From CBDIHH01 sp965279095 (lineage in GTDB: Bacteria > Pseudomonadota > Alphaproteobacteria > Caulobacterales > Caulobacteraceae): a stretch of DNA of 64,000 nucleotides. Where the stretch lies: contig CBDIHH010000007.1 in NCBI GenBank assembly GCA_965279095.1, positions 620,001-684,000 on the forward strand, written 5' to 3'. Under the pieces are notes generated by a model. The model was not told the origin of the DNA and did not search any database. It was given only the letters and a program-made list of their open reading frames with translations. The translations under genes were made by a program, and so were the position numbers. This document shows, piece by piece, positions 20,701 to 29,943 of the stretch (positions within the stretch are counted from its first letter, which is position 1; the number at the start of each line of letters is the position of its first letter).

Positions 20701-22311
20701 ATGCGCGCCTTTGCGACCCTGCTCGACCGCCTGTCCCTCACCGCGTCCCGCAACGCCAAGCTGACTCTGGTGGGCGACTACCTGCACGTGCGGCCCGATC
20801 CGGAGCGGGGATGGGCCCTGGCTGTGCTCACCGGCGCGCTCAGCTTCAACGCCGCCAAGCCGGCCATGATCCGCAAGGCGGTGGAGGCCCGCGTCGACCC
20901 GGTGCTGTTCGGCTGGTCCTACGACTATGTAGGCGATCTGGCCGAGACCGCCGCCCTGATCTGGCCCCGGCGGCCGGGGGCCAATCGCGAGCCGGAACTG
21001 GACGAGGTGGTCGACGCCCTGCGCACCGCCACCCGGTCGGAGGTGCCCGTGCTGCTGGAAGGCTGGATGGACGCCCTGGACGCCGACGGGCGCTGGGCCC
21101 TGCTGAAGGTGATGACGGGGGGGCTGAGGGTCGGCCTGTCGGCCCGCCTAGCCAAGCAGGCGGCGGCGGACCTGGGCGGCGTCGCCGTCGGCGAGGTGGA
21201 GGAGATCTGGCACGGCCAGGCGCCCCCATACGGCGACCTGTTCGCCTGGCTGGAGGGGCGCAGCGAGCGGCCCACCCCCGAGGCCCATGCCCGCTTCCGC
21301 CCGACCATGCTCGCCCAGGCGATCGACGAGGCGGTGGACTTCGCCAAACTCGACCCGGACGACTACGCCGCCGAGTGGAAATGGGACGGCATCCGCGTGC
21401 AGGCGGCCCACGAGGGCGGGGTGCGGCGGCTCTATACCCGCACCGGCGACGACATCTCGGCGACCTTCCCGGACGTGGCCGCGGCCCTGACCTTCGAGGG
21501 GGTCATCGACGGCGAGCTGCTGGTCATTCGCGACGGCCAGGTGGCGCCCTTTGGCGACCTGCAGCAGCGCCTGAACCGCAAGAGCGTGGACGCCAAGCTG
21601 ATGGCCAAATTCCCGGCGGCGATCCGCGCCTACGACCTGTTGTCGGACGACGGCGAGGATACCCGCGGCCTGGCCTTCCGCGACCGGCGCGCGCGCCTGG
21701 AAGCCTTCGTCGCCGCCGCCGCATCGCCGCGCATCGATCTGTCGCCGATCCAGCCCTTCGACAGCTGGACCCAGCTGGCCGCCCTGCGCGCCGAGCCCCC
21801 CCCGGGCGATCCGGCCATCGCCGAAGGGCTGATGCTGAAGCGCTGGGATTCCATCTACGAGCCCGGCCGGCCCAAGGGCCCCTGGTTCAAGTGGAAGCGC
21901 GACCCCTATCTGATCGACGCGGTGCTGATGTACGCCCAGCGCGGCCACGGCAAACGCTCGAGCTTCTATTCGGACTATACCTTCGGGGTGTGGAACGAGG
22001 GACAGCTGACGCCGGTGGGCAAGGCCTATTTCGGCTTCACCGACCAGGAGCTGGTGCTGCTCGACAAGTTCGTGCGCGACAACACCATCGAGCGGTTCGG
22101 GCCGGTGCGCTCGGTAAAGGCGAACAGCGACTTCGGCCTGGTGCTGGAGGTGGCCTTCGAGGGGCTGCAGCGCTCCACCCGCCATCGCTCGGGGGTGGCG
22201 ATGCGCTTCCCGCGTATCAGCCGCATCCGCTGGGACAAGCCATCGCGCGAGGCCGATCAGCTGATCACTTTAGAGACGATGTTGGAGCGAATGGAGGCGG
22301 GGGGGCGTTAA
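20701..22311 (+). CDS. ATP-dependent DNA ligase (LigB/'cisplatin damage response' type)
   Basis: A 536-residue eukaryotic-like DNA ligase. An N-terminal alpha-helical DNA-binding domain (about 1-200) is followed by the nucleotidyltransferase domain with the adenylated lysine in EWKWDGIRVQ. Later motifs include DGELLV, GLMLKRWDSIY and WFKWKRDP, then an OB-fold. Relatives usually sit beside an Lhr-type helicase, a metallo-beta-lactamase exonuclease and a phosphoesterase; none of these is adjacent here. The start is the ATG giving MRAFATLLDRL. Confidence 0.92.
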   Translation: MRAFATLLDRLSLTASRNAKLTLVGDYLHVRPDPERGWALAVLTGALSFNAAKPAMIRKAVEARVDPVLFGWSYDYVGDLAETAALIWPRRPGANREPELDEVVDALRTATRSEVPVLLEGWMDALDADGRWALLKVMTGGLRVGLSARLAKQAAADLGGVAVGEVEEIWHGQAPPYGDLFAWLEGRSERPTPEAHARFRPTMLAQAIDEAVDFAKLDPDDYAAEWKWDGIRVQAAHEGGVRRLYTRTGDDISATFPDVAAALTFEGVIDGELLVIRDGQVAPFGDLQQRLNRKSVDAKLMAKFPAAIRAYDLLSDDGEDTRGLAFRDRRARLEAFVAAAASPRIDLSPIQPFDSWTQLAALRAEPPPGDPAIAEGLMLKRWDSIYEPGRPKGPWFKWKRDPYLIDAVLMYAQRGHGKRSSFYSDYTFGVWNEGQLTPVGKAYFGFTDQELVLLDKFVRDNTIERFGPVRSVKANSDFGLVLEVAFEGLQRSTRHRSGVAMRFPRISRIRWDKPSREADQLITLETMLERMEAGGR

Positions 22312-22351
22312 GGACCCTGCGGCCACATTCTCGGCCGCGCGACCTGCGTGC

Positions 22352-23221
22352 GTGCCTGTGCCTTTTTTTGAGCGACTGTTTCAAGGGGACCCTGACCTTC
22401 TGAAGGGTCTCGGCCTGACCCTCGGCGACTTCTCCCTGAACTTCGTCGCCGCCCTGCTGATCCTGGCGCTGACCTTCTGGGCGTCGGGATGGGCGTCGAC
22501 CCTGGTCGAGCGCGGCATCGCGCGCCTGCATCGCAAGGGCGGGGGCGACGCGACGCTGCAGAACTTCGCCGCCTCGGTGGCCCGCTATGTGGTCATCATC
22601 GTCGGCCTGATCGCGGTCCTGCAGCAGGTGGGGGTGCGCACCACCTCGATCATCGCCGTGCTCGGCGCCGCTTCCCTGGCGGTGGGTCTGGCCCTGCAGG
22701 GGGCTTTGGGCAACGTCGCAGCCGGGGTGATGCTGCTGCTGTTCCGCCCCTACCGGGTCGGGGACGACATCGAGATCGGCGGTCAGAGGGGGCGGGTCAA
22801 GTCGCTGGACCTGTTCGTCACCGAACTGGCTACCGATAACAACGTCCGCATCATGGCCCCCAACGGCAAGGTGTTCGGGGACTTCATCCTCAACCACACC
22901 CACTACCGGACCCGCCGGGCGGAAATTCGCTTCCGCATCGCCTTCACTGACGACCTCGGTCGCGCCCTGGCGGTGCTGAAGGCGGCGGCGGAGGCCGAGC
23001 CCCGCGTGCTCAAGGATCCCCCGCCCAAGGCCGAGGCCGCGGTGATCGGCGACAGCTTCGTCGAGGTGGTGGTCAAGGCCTGGACCCAGCAGCAGGACTT
23101 CAGCCCCGCCAAGTCGGCCCTGATCGTCGACGGTCTGGCCGCCCTGCGCGCCGAGGGTTTCGCCATGGCCTATCCGCATCAGGTGGCCATCGAGCAGCCG
23201 GCCCTGGCGGCGGCGGAATAG
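22352..23221 (+). CDS. Small-conductance mechanosensitive ion channel (MscS family)
   Basis: A 289-residue MscS-type channel that would release solutes on hypo-osmotic shock. It has three hydrophobic segments. The pore helix is GAASLAVGLALQGALGNVAAG, with the alternating Gly/Ala pattern of TM3. The beta domain follows (FRPYRVGDDIEIGGQRGRV). The start is GTG at 22352, with a second GTG two codons on. It follows the ligase on the same strand after about 40 nt. Confidence 0.93.
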   Translation: MPVPFFERLFQGDPDLLKGLGLTLGDFSLNFVAALLILALTFWASGWASTLVERGIARLHRKGGGDATLQNFAASVARYVVIIVGLIAVLQQVGVRTTSIIAVLGAASLAVGLALQGALGNVAAGVMLLLFRPYRVGDDIEIGGQRGRVKSLDLFVTELATDNNVRIMAPNGKVFGDFILNHTHYRTRRAEIRFRIAFTDDLGRALAVLKAAAEAEPRVLKDPPPKAEAAVIGDSFVEVVVKAWTQQQDFSPAKSALIVDGLAALRAEGFAMAYPHQVAIEQPALAAAE

Positions 23222-23225
23222 ACTC

Positions 23226-24368
23226 TCAGCGGGTCGACGCGGCCAGGTCGATCAGCTCCCGGAAGGCCACCACTACATGGTACAGGGTGCTCGCCGGAAC
23301 GTCCTTGGCGATCCCCTGCCCGTCCGCGTCGAACTGGTCCATCCACAGGCCGGGACGCTCGGTGGCCAGGTAGGTGTCGAGGAAGGCCTCGGTGACCGAT
23401 GCCGCCGCCGCCGCCGCCCCGGGCCGGCCGGCCCGGGCCATGGCCACATGGGCCTTGATCAGCTCGGTCTGGTTCCAGGCCCGCCGGCTGCGGCGCACCG
23501 GCCGCCCGTGACGATCCATTTCGTCGATGGCGAACCGCTGGTCGTCGAGCCCGTGGGCCATGGCGAACTCGTAGAGGGCGCCGGCCTCCTCGCCGCAGCC
23601 GTCCAGGCCCAGCCGGCCGGCCTCGGACAACAGCCAGACCCACTCGAAATGGTGGCCGGGCCAGACCTCCTCGCCGGGGGGGCCGGGATCGCGGCGCAGG
23701 TCCTCGGTGAAGAATTCCCCGTAGGTCGAGGTCGACGGATCGAAGAAGCGCGTCTTGAACAGAGCGATCATCTGCGCCGCGCCCTCGAGGTAGCGGGGGT
23801 CCCCGGCGACCTCGGCCCAGGCGAGATAGGCCTCCAGCAGGTGCATGTGCGGATTGGAGCGGCGCGGCAGAGCGGGGGGCAGGCTCTCGACCACCCCGCC
23901 CGCCGGATGAGCCATGGCGCCGCGGAGGAGGTCGACCAGGGCGTCGGCGACAGCCTTGGTCCCCGGGTCTCGGTCGAGGCGATAGCGCCACGCCAGGGCG
24001 AACAGGCCAAAGGCCTGGTCGTAGGCGTCCCGCTGCAGATCCAGGGGCCGGCCATCAGGGCCCAGGGTGTGGATGAACCCCGCAGCGCCGTCCACCGCCC
24101 AGCAGCGCTCGATCATCCGCTCACAGCCCCGTTCGGCCACGGCCCGCGCGTCTGCCAGCCAGCCGCGCTCGGCGGCTTGGCAGAAGACGTAGGTCTGCCG
24201 GGCCTGCACCCGCATCCGACGCGCGGACGCCGGGTCCGGCCGGCCCTGGAAGTCGAGCGTCTCGTGGAAGGCGCCGGCCTCGTCCACCCCCGCGCTGGCC
24301 CACAGGGGCAGGGCCGCGCCGGTCATCCAGGCCTGGGCGCGGTCGGCGGCGGCGGACAGGGCGCTCAT
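23226..24368 (-). CDS. AGE-family sugar isomerase/epimerase (probable mannose or mannose-6-P isomerase)
   Basis: A 380-residue (alpha/alpha)6-barrel protein of the N-acylglucosamine 2-epimerase family. Typical motifs are present: RDAYDQAFGLFALAW, NPHMHLLEAYLAW, GHHFEWVWLLSEAG and RRAWNQTELIKAH. It overlaps the end of manC by 4 nt, which suggests that it feeds the GDP-mannose pathway by isomerising fructose-6-phosphate and mannose-6-phosphate. That substrate is inferred from context. No classical cupin-type phosphomannose isomerase is in the window. Confidence 0.85.
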   Translation of the reverse strand: MSALSAAADRAQAWMTGAALPLWASAGVDEAGAFHETLDFQGRPDPASARRMRVQARQTYVFCQAAERGWLADARAVAERGCERMIERCWAVDGAAGFIHTLGPDGRPLDLQRDAYDQAFGLFALAWRYRLDRDPGTKAVADALVDLLRGAMAHPAGGVVESLPPALPRRSNPHMHLLEAYLAWAEVAGDPRYLEGAAQMIALFKTRFFDPSTSTYGEFFTEDLRRDPGPPGEEVWPGHHFEWVWLLSEAGRLGLDGCGEEAGALYEFAMAHGLDDQRFAIDEMDRHGRPVRRSRRAWNQTELIKAHVAMARAGRPGAAAAAASVTEAFLDTYLATERPGLWMDQFDADGQGIAKDVPASTLYHVVVAFRELIDLAASTR

Positions 24369-25450
24369 GCCGACGCCTTGGCGGCTGCGGCCGCCTTGAC
24401 CTGTTCCACCAGCCCCTTGACGTCCTGAGCCCGTGAGCGGGGCAGCACGATCACCGCGTCGTCGGTCTCCACCACGATCAGGTCATCGACCCCGATCACG
24501 CCGATCGGCCGCCCCTGCGACCAGACCAGGCAACCGCGCGCGTCGATCAGATGGGCCTCGCCGCGGGTGACGTTGTCTTCGCCGTCCCGGGGGCTGAGAC
24601 GCCACAGTTCGCTCCAGGAGCCGATGTCGGCCCAGGGCACCCCGATGGGGGCCACCGCAGCCCGCGCCGTCCGCTCCATCACCGCATAGTCCACCGAGAT
24701 CGACGGGACCTGGGCGAAGTCGACGTCCTGGAGATCAAGCACTGCGCCCCGCCGCCGGGCGGTGGCGAAGGCCTTGCGCGCGGCGGCGGACACGTCCGGC
24801 GCATGGCGGTCCATCTCGGCCATGAACATCGCCGGGGCGAACAGGAAAATGCCCGCGTTCCAAAGGTATTGGCCATCGTCGACATAGGCCTGGGCGGTGG
24901 CCAGGTCGGGCTTCTCCGCGAACCGCGCCACCCGGCTCACCCCGTCGCCCAGGGGCTCGCCCATCTGGATATAGCCGTAGCCGGTCTCGGGCCCGGTGGG
25001 CTCGACCCCGAACAGGACGATGTTGTCGCGCGCCGTCGGGGCGCTGCGGGCCACCGTGCGGGTGAAGCCCTCGGCGTCGGCGATCAGGGCGTCGGCGGAC
25101 ATCAGCAGCACCAGGGCGTCCGGATCGATCTCGGCGGCGAACAAGGCGGCGATGGCGGCCGCGGCGGCCGAGTTGCGGCCGAAGGGCTCCAGCACCACCC
25201 CCGAGGGGGTCACGCCCACCTCCGCCAGCTGGCGGGCGATCAGCTGGTCGTGGCGGCGGTTGCCGATGATCAGCGGGGGCAGCACCTCCAGCCCAGGCGC
25301 GCCTGCGGCCAGCCGTCGCACCGTGTCCTGGATCATGGTGGCCGGGGAGCCCAGCGCGTGGAACTGTTTGGGCGTCTCATCGGTGGACAGGGGCCAAAGC
25401 CGGGTCCCTGACCCGCCGGACAGCACCGCAGGCATCAGTCTAGTGGTCAC
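24365..25450 (-). CDS. manC: Mannose-1-phosphate guanylyltransferase
   Basis: This enzyme makes GDP-mannose from mannose-1-phosphate and GTP. The 361-residue protein has the nucleotidyltransferase signature AVLSGGSGTRLWPLS, PKQFHAL, the FAEKPD motif and YLWNAGIFLF. It is the single-domain form; the C-terminal cupin isomerase domain of bifunctional ManC/AlgA is missing. The overlapping AGE-family gene downstream could supply that activity. It is divergent from the ABC exporter genes, so the 195-bp gap probably holds promoters for both sides. Confidence 0.93.
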   Translation of the reverse strand: MTTRLMPAVLSGGSGTRLWPLSTDETPKQFHALGSPATMIQDTVRRLAAGAPGLEVLPPLIIGNRRHDQLIARQLAEVGVTPSGVVLEPFGRNSAAAAAIAALFAAEIDPDALVLLMSADALIADAEGFTRTVARSAPTARDNIVLFGVEPTGPETGYGYIQMGEPLGDGVSRVARFAEKPDLATAQAYVDDGQYLWNAGIFLFAPAMFMAEMDRHAPDVSAAARKAFATARRRGAVLDLQDVDFAQVPSISVDYAVMERTARAAVAPIGVPWADIGSWSELWRLSPRDGEDNVTRGEAHLIDARGCLVWSQGRPIGVIGVDDLIVVETDDAVIVLPRSRAQDVKGLVEQVKAAAAAKASA

Positions 25451-25645
25451 TCGGTGTCTCCAGCCGCGCCCGGCCTATCGATGACCTCGCCTATAACCCG
25501 GCGCGGCTCCGATGCGAACCCGCGCCGCCCCAGGCCAGGGGTTGCGGTCACCGGACCCGCGCGATAGACGGGGTCGCCTCATGATCAGGGCTCGCACCGA
25601 TTCCTCCTTGGTCGTCCAGCCCGTTTCCTTCCGGACCCAGCTCGC

Positions 25646-26491
25646 TTGACACGCCCCTACAGACATTATGCAGCCGCGCGGGTCTCGTACGCCCGAGAGG
25701 TGGCCGCCTCGTTCGGGGACTTCGCTGAGTCCTTCCGACGGTCTCGCCTGTGGCTGACCCTAGCCCTCAATGACATCGCCGGCCGCTATCGGGGCTCGGT
25801 GCTTGGCCCGTTCTGGATCACCCTGACTACGGCGGCCTTTGTCATCGGCATCGGCGTCGTCTACGCCGAGCTGATGCATGTGGACGTCAAGGTCTATGTG
25901 CCGTGGATGGCCACGGGGATCGTGCTTTGGAACATGATCCTGGCGATGATCGTCGAGGGCGCCAACGCCTATATCGAGGGCGGGGCGATCATCCAGCAGA
26001 CCAACATCCCTCTGCCGGTGTTCCTATGGCGTGTCATCACCCGGGATCTGATCAACTTCGCCCACCAGATCGTGGTGATCTTCGCGGTGGCCCTGTATTT
26101 CCACTATTTCCTGAGCATAAACTGGGCTTTGGCGCTGTTGGGGCTGGTGCTCCTGGTCGTCAATGCCGCCTGGATGGGCTTCGTCGCCGCCATCGTTTCG
26201 GCCCGCTATCGCGACGTCCAGCAGGTCATCGGCACCGTCATGCAGCTGATGTTCTTCCTCACGCCCGTGATCTGGATTCCCGCCGACATGAGCAAGGCGG
26301 CCTCGCTGTCCACCCTGCTGCAGCAGGTCAATCCCCTGGCCCATATGATCGCTGTCGTACGCGATCCGCTGCTGGGCCATCCTATGAAGCTGGATAGCGT
26401 GATCTACCTGCTCGTCATGGGTCTCGCCGGGTGGATCTTCACCTTCGGATTGTTCGCGGCGGTGCGACGCCGGATCGTGCATTATCTCTGA
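25646..26491 (+). CDS. wzm: ABC-2 polysaccharide export permease
   Basis: A 281-residue ABC-2 type permease with about six membrane helices. It resembles the O-antigen/capsule exporters Wzm/RfbA, with ALNDIAGRYRGSVLGPFWI near the N-terminus and LTPVIWIP further on. It would move an undecaprenyl-linked glycan across the inner membrane together with the adjacent ATPase. The start is uncertain: TTG at 25646 gives the full N-terminus but has a weak ribosome site, and an in-frame GTG lies at 25700. Confidence 0.88.
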   Translation: MTRPYRHYAAARVSYAREVAASFGDFAESFRRSRLWLTLALNDIAGRYRGSVLGPFWITLTTAAFVIGIGVVYAELMHVDVKVYVPWMATGIVLWNMILAMIVEGANAYIEGGAIIQQTNIPLPVFLWRVITRDLINFAHQIVVIFAVALYFHYFLSINWALALLGLVLLVVNAAWMGFVAAIVSARYRDVQQVIGTVMQLMFFLTPVIWIPADMSKAASLSTLLQQVNPLAHMIAVVRDPLLGHPMKLDSVIYLLVMGLAGWIFTFGLFAAVRRRIVHYL

Positions 26492-26495
26492 CGCC

Positions 26496-27245
26496 ATGGC
26501 CAACATCGACATCCGCGGTCTGACCGTCCAGTTCCCCGTCTTCGGGGCCGACCAGCGCTCGCTCAAGCGCCACATCACCGCGGCCGTGGGCGGCGCGCTC
26601 GGCCGCCGGGGGCCGGCGAGCCCGCCCATGGTCACGGCGCTGAAGAACGTCACCGTTCAGCTCAAGGCCGGCGATCGCCTCGGTCTGGTGGGCCACAACG
26701 GCGCCGGCAAGACCACCCTGCTTCGCACCATCGCCGGGGCCTACGCCCCCGACGAGGGCGTCGTCCTGGTCGAAGGCAAGGTGGCCTCCCTGCTGGACCT
26801 GATGACCGGCATGGACCCCTTCGCCACCGGCCTGGAGAACATCAAGCTTCGCGGCCTGGTGATGGGTCTCTCCAACCGCCAGGTGAAGGAACGCACCGAG
26901 GAGATCGCCGAGTTCACCGAGCTGGGCCCCTTCCTGGGCATGCCGGTGAAGACCTATTCGGCGGGCATGGTCGCGCGCCTCGCCTTCGGCATCACCACCG
27001 CCGTGGACGCCGACATCCTGCTGATGGACGAATGGCTGGGCGTGGGCGACGCCTCGTTCCGGCACAAGGCCCAGGCCCGCCTGCTCAAGGTGGTTGAGGG
27101 CGCGACGATCTTCGTGTTCGCCTCGCACGACCTCGGCATGCTGCGCTCCATGTGCAATAAGTTCATGGGCCTGTCGGGCGGCCGCAGCACCGGCCTGATG
27201 ACCCTCGACGAACTCGACGAATTCATGGCCCCCGCTGTCGCCTAG
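26496..27245 (+). CDS. wzt: ABC polysaccharide export ATPase
   Basis: The ATPase partner of the upstream permease, 249 residues. Walker A GHNGAGKTT, the degenerate signature YSAGM and Walker B ILLMDEWLGVGD are those of the Wzt/KpsT/TagH group. It lacks the C-terminal carbohydrate-binding domain of long Wzt proteins, so export is probably not gated by a specific chain-end modification. It starts 4 nt after the permease stop. Confidence 0.9.
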   Translation: MANIDIRGLTVQFPVFGADQRSLKRHITAAVGGALGRRGPASPPMVTALKNVTVQLKAGDRLGLVGHNGAGKTTLLRTIAGAYAPDEGVVLVEGKVASLLDLMTGMDPFATGLENIKLRGLVMGLSNRQVKERTEEIAEFTELGPFLGMPVKTYSAGMVARLAFGITTAVDADILLMDEWLGVGDASFRHKAQARLLKVVEGATIFVFASHDLGMLRSMCNKFMGLSGGRSTGLMTLDELDEFMAPAVA

Positions 27246-27311
27246 CCAAGCCGGCCCCCGGCGCGCGTCTCGCGCGGCCGACCACTCACACCGCTCCACA
27301 AGGGGGGACTG

Positions 27312-28604
27312 ATGGATATCTGCGTTGTTGGACTCGGCAAGCTCGGTTCGCCTCTCGCGGCCGTGCTCGCCAGCAAGGGCCACAACGTCATCGGCGTGGA
27401 CCTGAACGCCTATTTCGTCGACAGCATCAACGCCGGCAAGGCCCCGGTGGTGGAGCCGCAGCTGCAGGAGCTGATCGACGCCTCGCGCGACCGGTTGCGG
27501 GCCACCCATGACTATGCGGACGCCATCCCGCACACCGACATCAGCTTCATCATCGTGCCCACGCCGTCCGACGAGAGCGGCGTGTTCACCAACCGCTTCG
27601 TGCTCGACGCGGTGCGCGCCATCGGCGAGGCCCTGAAGACCACCGACCGCTACCATGTGGTCAACATCACCTCGACGGTGATGCCCGGCTCGACCCAGGG
27701 CGAAATCCGTGAAGCCCTCGAGGCGGCGTCGGGCCGCACGGTCGGCGACAATCTCGGCCTGACCTACAATCCGGAGTTCATCGCCCTGGGGTCGGTGGTG
27801 CGCAACATGCTCTATCCGGACATGATCCTGCTGGGCGAGAGCGACCCGCGCGCCGGCGACGTGCTGGAGGCCGTCTACAAGAGCTCCACCAACAACGACC
27901 CGCCGATCCAGCGCATGAACCTGGTCAACGCCGAGATCACCAAGATCTCGGTCAACACCTATGTCACCACCAAGATCTCCTTCGCCAACATGCTGGCGGA
28001 GATCTGCGAGGGCCTGCCGGGCGCCGACGTGGCGGTGGTCACCCAGGCGCTGGGCAAGGACACCCGCATCGGCGGCAAATACCTGCAGGGCGCCCTCGGC
28101 TTTGGCGGCCCCTGTTTTCCCCGCGACAACATCGCGTTCGGCAAACTGGCCGAGCGGGTGGGGGCGAGGGCCGATATCGCCCTGGCCGGCGAGGCGATCA
28201 ACAAACACCAGATCGACCGCATCACCAAGATCGTCCGCCGCAACCTGGACGCCTCGCGCGAGGTGGCGGTGCTGGGCATGGCCTACAAGCCCGACACCCC
28301 GGTGGTCGAGGAAAGCCAGGGGGTTATGATCGCCGGCGACCTGGCCTCGGCCGGGATCAGCGTCGCGGTCTACGACCCGCTGGCCATGGAAGGCGCCCGC
28401 TGGGCCCTCAAGGACAAGGTCCGCTACGGCCAGAACCTGGCCGACGCGGTGCGCAACGCCTCGACCATCGTCATCGCCACCCCTTCGCGGGAGTATGCCG
28501 AGGCGGCGGACCTGCTGTGCAAGGCCGGGGTGACCATCATCGACTGCTGGCGCGTGCTGCCGGACGGCGGCGACGCCACCATCGTTCACGTGGGCCGCGG
28601 CTAG
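27312..28604 (+). CDS. Nucleotide-sugar dehydrogenase (UDP-glucose/GDP-mannose DH family)
   Basis: This enzyme family oxidises a nucleotide sugar at C6 to the uronic acid with two NAD+. The 430-residue protein has the NAD motif VVGLGKLGSPLAAVL, TSTVMPGST, YNPEFIALG and the catalytic cysteine Cys268 in GFGGPCFPRDN. Whether the substrate is UDP-glucose, GDP-mannose or a HexNAc derivative cannot be told from the sequence. It lies 66 nt after wzt in the polysaccharide locus. Confidence 0.9.
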   Translation: MDICVVGLGKLGSPLAAVLASKGHNVIGVDLNAYFVDSINAGKAPVVEPQLQELIDASRDRLRATHDYADAIPHTDISFIIVPTPSDESGVFTNRFVLDAVRAIGEALKTTDRYHVVNITSTVMPGSTQGEIREALEAASGRTVGDNLGLTYNPEFIALGSVVRNMLYPDMILLGESDPRAGDVLEAVYKSSTNNDPPIQRMNLVNAEITKISVNTYVTTKISFANMLAEICEGLPGADVAVVTQALGKDTRIGGKYLQGALGFGGPCFPRDNIAFGKLAERVGARADIALAGEAINKHQIDRITKIVRRNLDASREVAVLGMAYKPDTPVVEESQGVMIAGDLASAGISVAVYDPLAMEGARWALKDKVRYGQNLADAVRNASTIVIATPSREYAEAADLLCKAGVTIIDCWRVLPDGGDATIVHVGRG

Positions 28605-28608
28605 GACC

Positions 28609-29913
28609 ATGGAGTCTCCCCGCGTCCTGATCGATGGCTACAACCTCTCGATGAAATACGGGACGGGCATCAAGACCTATACCGGATTGCTGGAGGCCGC
28701 CCTGACGTCCCTGGGCGCCAGGACCAGCGTCCTCTACGGCCACCCCATCCCCAAGGGCGCCGATCCCCTGCTGCGCGAGGTCGCCTTCCACGAAGAGCAG
28801 AACCTGCGCGACCGCTCGGTCCTGGCCAAATACCTGCGCCAGTTCGACACCCTGCGCCGGGCCTGGGCCAACGACCCGCCGTCGGTGGACACCATCCCCG
28901 AGACCGAGGTGGTGGTGATGCCGCAGGCCCAGCGGTTCGCCACCGGCGCCATCAACGGCAGCCGCCTCTATCAGGTCGCCTGGCAGCGCAGCTGGTCGTT
29001 CGGCAAATATCTCGACATCACCCTGCCGGAGGAGGTCGACGCCCTCCACCTGACCTTCCCGCTGCCGATCCGCATCAAGGGCCCCGGCAAGCCAAAGAAG
29101 ATCGTCACCATCCACGACCTGATCCCCCTGCGGCTGCCCTACACCACCCTCGACGACAAGAACGAGCTGCTGCGCCGCCACCGCATCGCCGTGGCCGAGG
29201 CCGACCTGGTGTTCACCGTCTCCGAGCACTCCAAGTCCGACCTGGTGAAGCTGCTGGACGTGCCCGAGGAGAAGATCGTCGTCACCGAACAGCCGTCGCG
29301 CTTCAAGCCCCTGCGCGGGCCGGAGATGCGCGACCAGGCCAAGGTGCTGCGCCGGCTGGAGCTGAACCCCCAGCAATATGTCCTGTTCGTCGGGGCCATC
29401 GAGCCCAAGAAGAACCTCGGCCGGCTGCTGCGCGCCTATGTCGAGGCCGATACCGACGTGCCCCTGGTGGTGGCCGGCCCCAAGGCCTGGATGTGGGAGG
29501 AGGAGATCGGCTGGCTGCTGAAGTCCTCCGACCCGCGCATCACCCGCAAGGTCCGGTTCCTCGACCACGTCTCGGTGGAGGACCTGCGCTACCTCTATTC
29601 CGCCGCCATGGCCCTGGTGTTCCCGTCGCTCTACGAGGGCTACGGCCTGCCCCTGGTGGAGGCCATGGCCTTCGGCCTGCCCTGCCTGACGTCCAAGGTC
29701 TCGTCGATGCCGGAGGTCTGCGGCGACGCGGCCCTCTATGTGGATCCGTTCGATGTGCGCGAGATGCGCGAGAAGATCGAGCGCCTTGTGGGCGACAAGG
29801 CCCTGAGGGAATATCTGTCCGACCGCGCCCTGGCGCGCGCCCAGCAACTCACCCCGGCCCACTTCGCCGAACAGGTCGCCGACGGCTATCGCCGCATCGG
29901 CCTGCTCGGCTAG
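28609..29913 (+). CDS. Glycosyltransferase family 4 (GT-B)
   Basis: A 434-residue retaining GT-B enzyme. The N-terminal acceptor domain is followed by a family 4 donor domain with FVGAIEPKKNLGRLLRAY and the E-x7-E region FPSLYEGYGLPLVEAMAFG. It starts 4 nt after the dehydrogenase. It is probably cytoplasmic and builds the repeat unit of the exported glycan. Donor and acceptor are unknown; the neighbouring genes make GDP-mannose-derived sugars plausible. Confidence 0.9.
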   Translation: MESPRVLIDGYNLSMKYGTGIKTYTGLLEAALTSLGARTSVLYGHPIPKGADPLLREVAFHEEQNLRDRSVLAKYLRQFDTLRRAWANDPPSVDTIPETEVVVMPQAQRFATGAINGSRLYQVAWQRSWSFGKYLDITLPEEVDALHLTFPLPIRIKGPGKPKKIVTIHDLIPLRLPYTTLDDKNELLRRHRIAVAEADLVFTVSEHSKSDLVKLLDVPEEKIVVTEQPSRFKPLRGPEMRDQAKVLRRLELNPQQYVLFVGAIEPKKNLGRLLRAYVEADTDVPLVVAGPKAWMWEEEIGWLLKSSDPRITRKVRFLDHVSVEDLRYLYSAAMALVFPSLYEGYGLPLVEAMAFGLPCLTSKVSSMPEVCGDAALYVDPFDVREMREKIERLVGDKALREYLSDRALARAQQLTPAHFAEQVADGYRRIGLLG

Positions 29914-29943
29914 GGACCGGCGGCGTCAAGGAAGGCTCCTCCC

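Noticed and set aside
22061..22311. Possible frameshift between the ligase and MscS genes because a plus-strand frame spans both
   Set aside because: That frame is a shadow. Each gene is complete in its own frame with proper ends.
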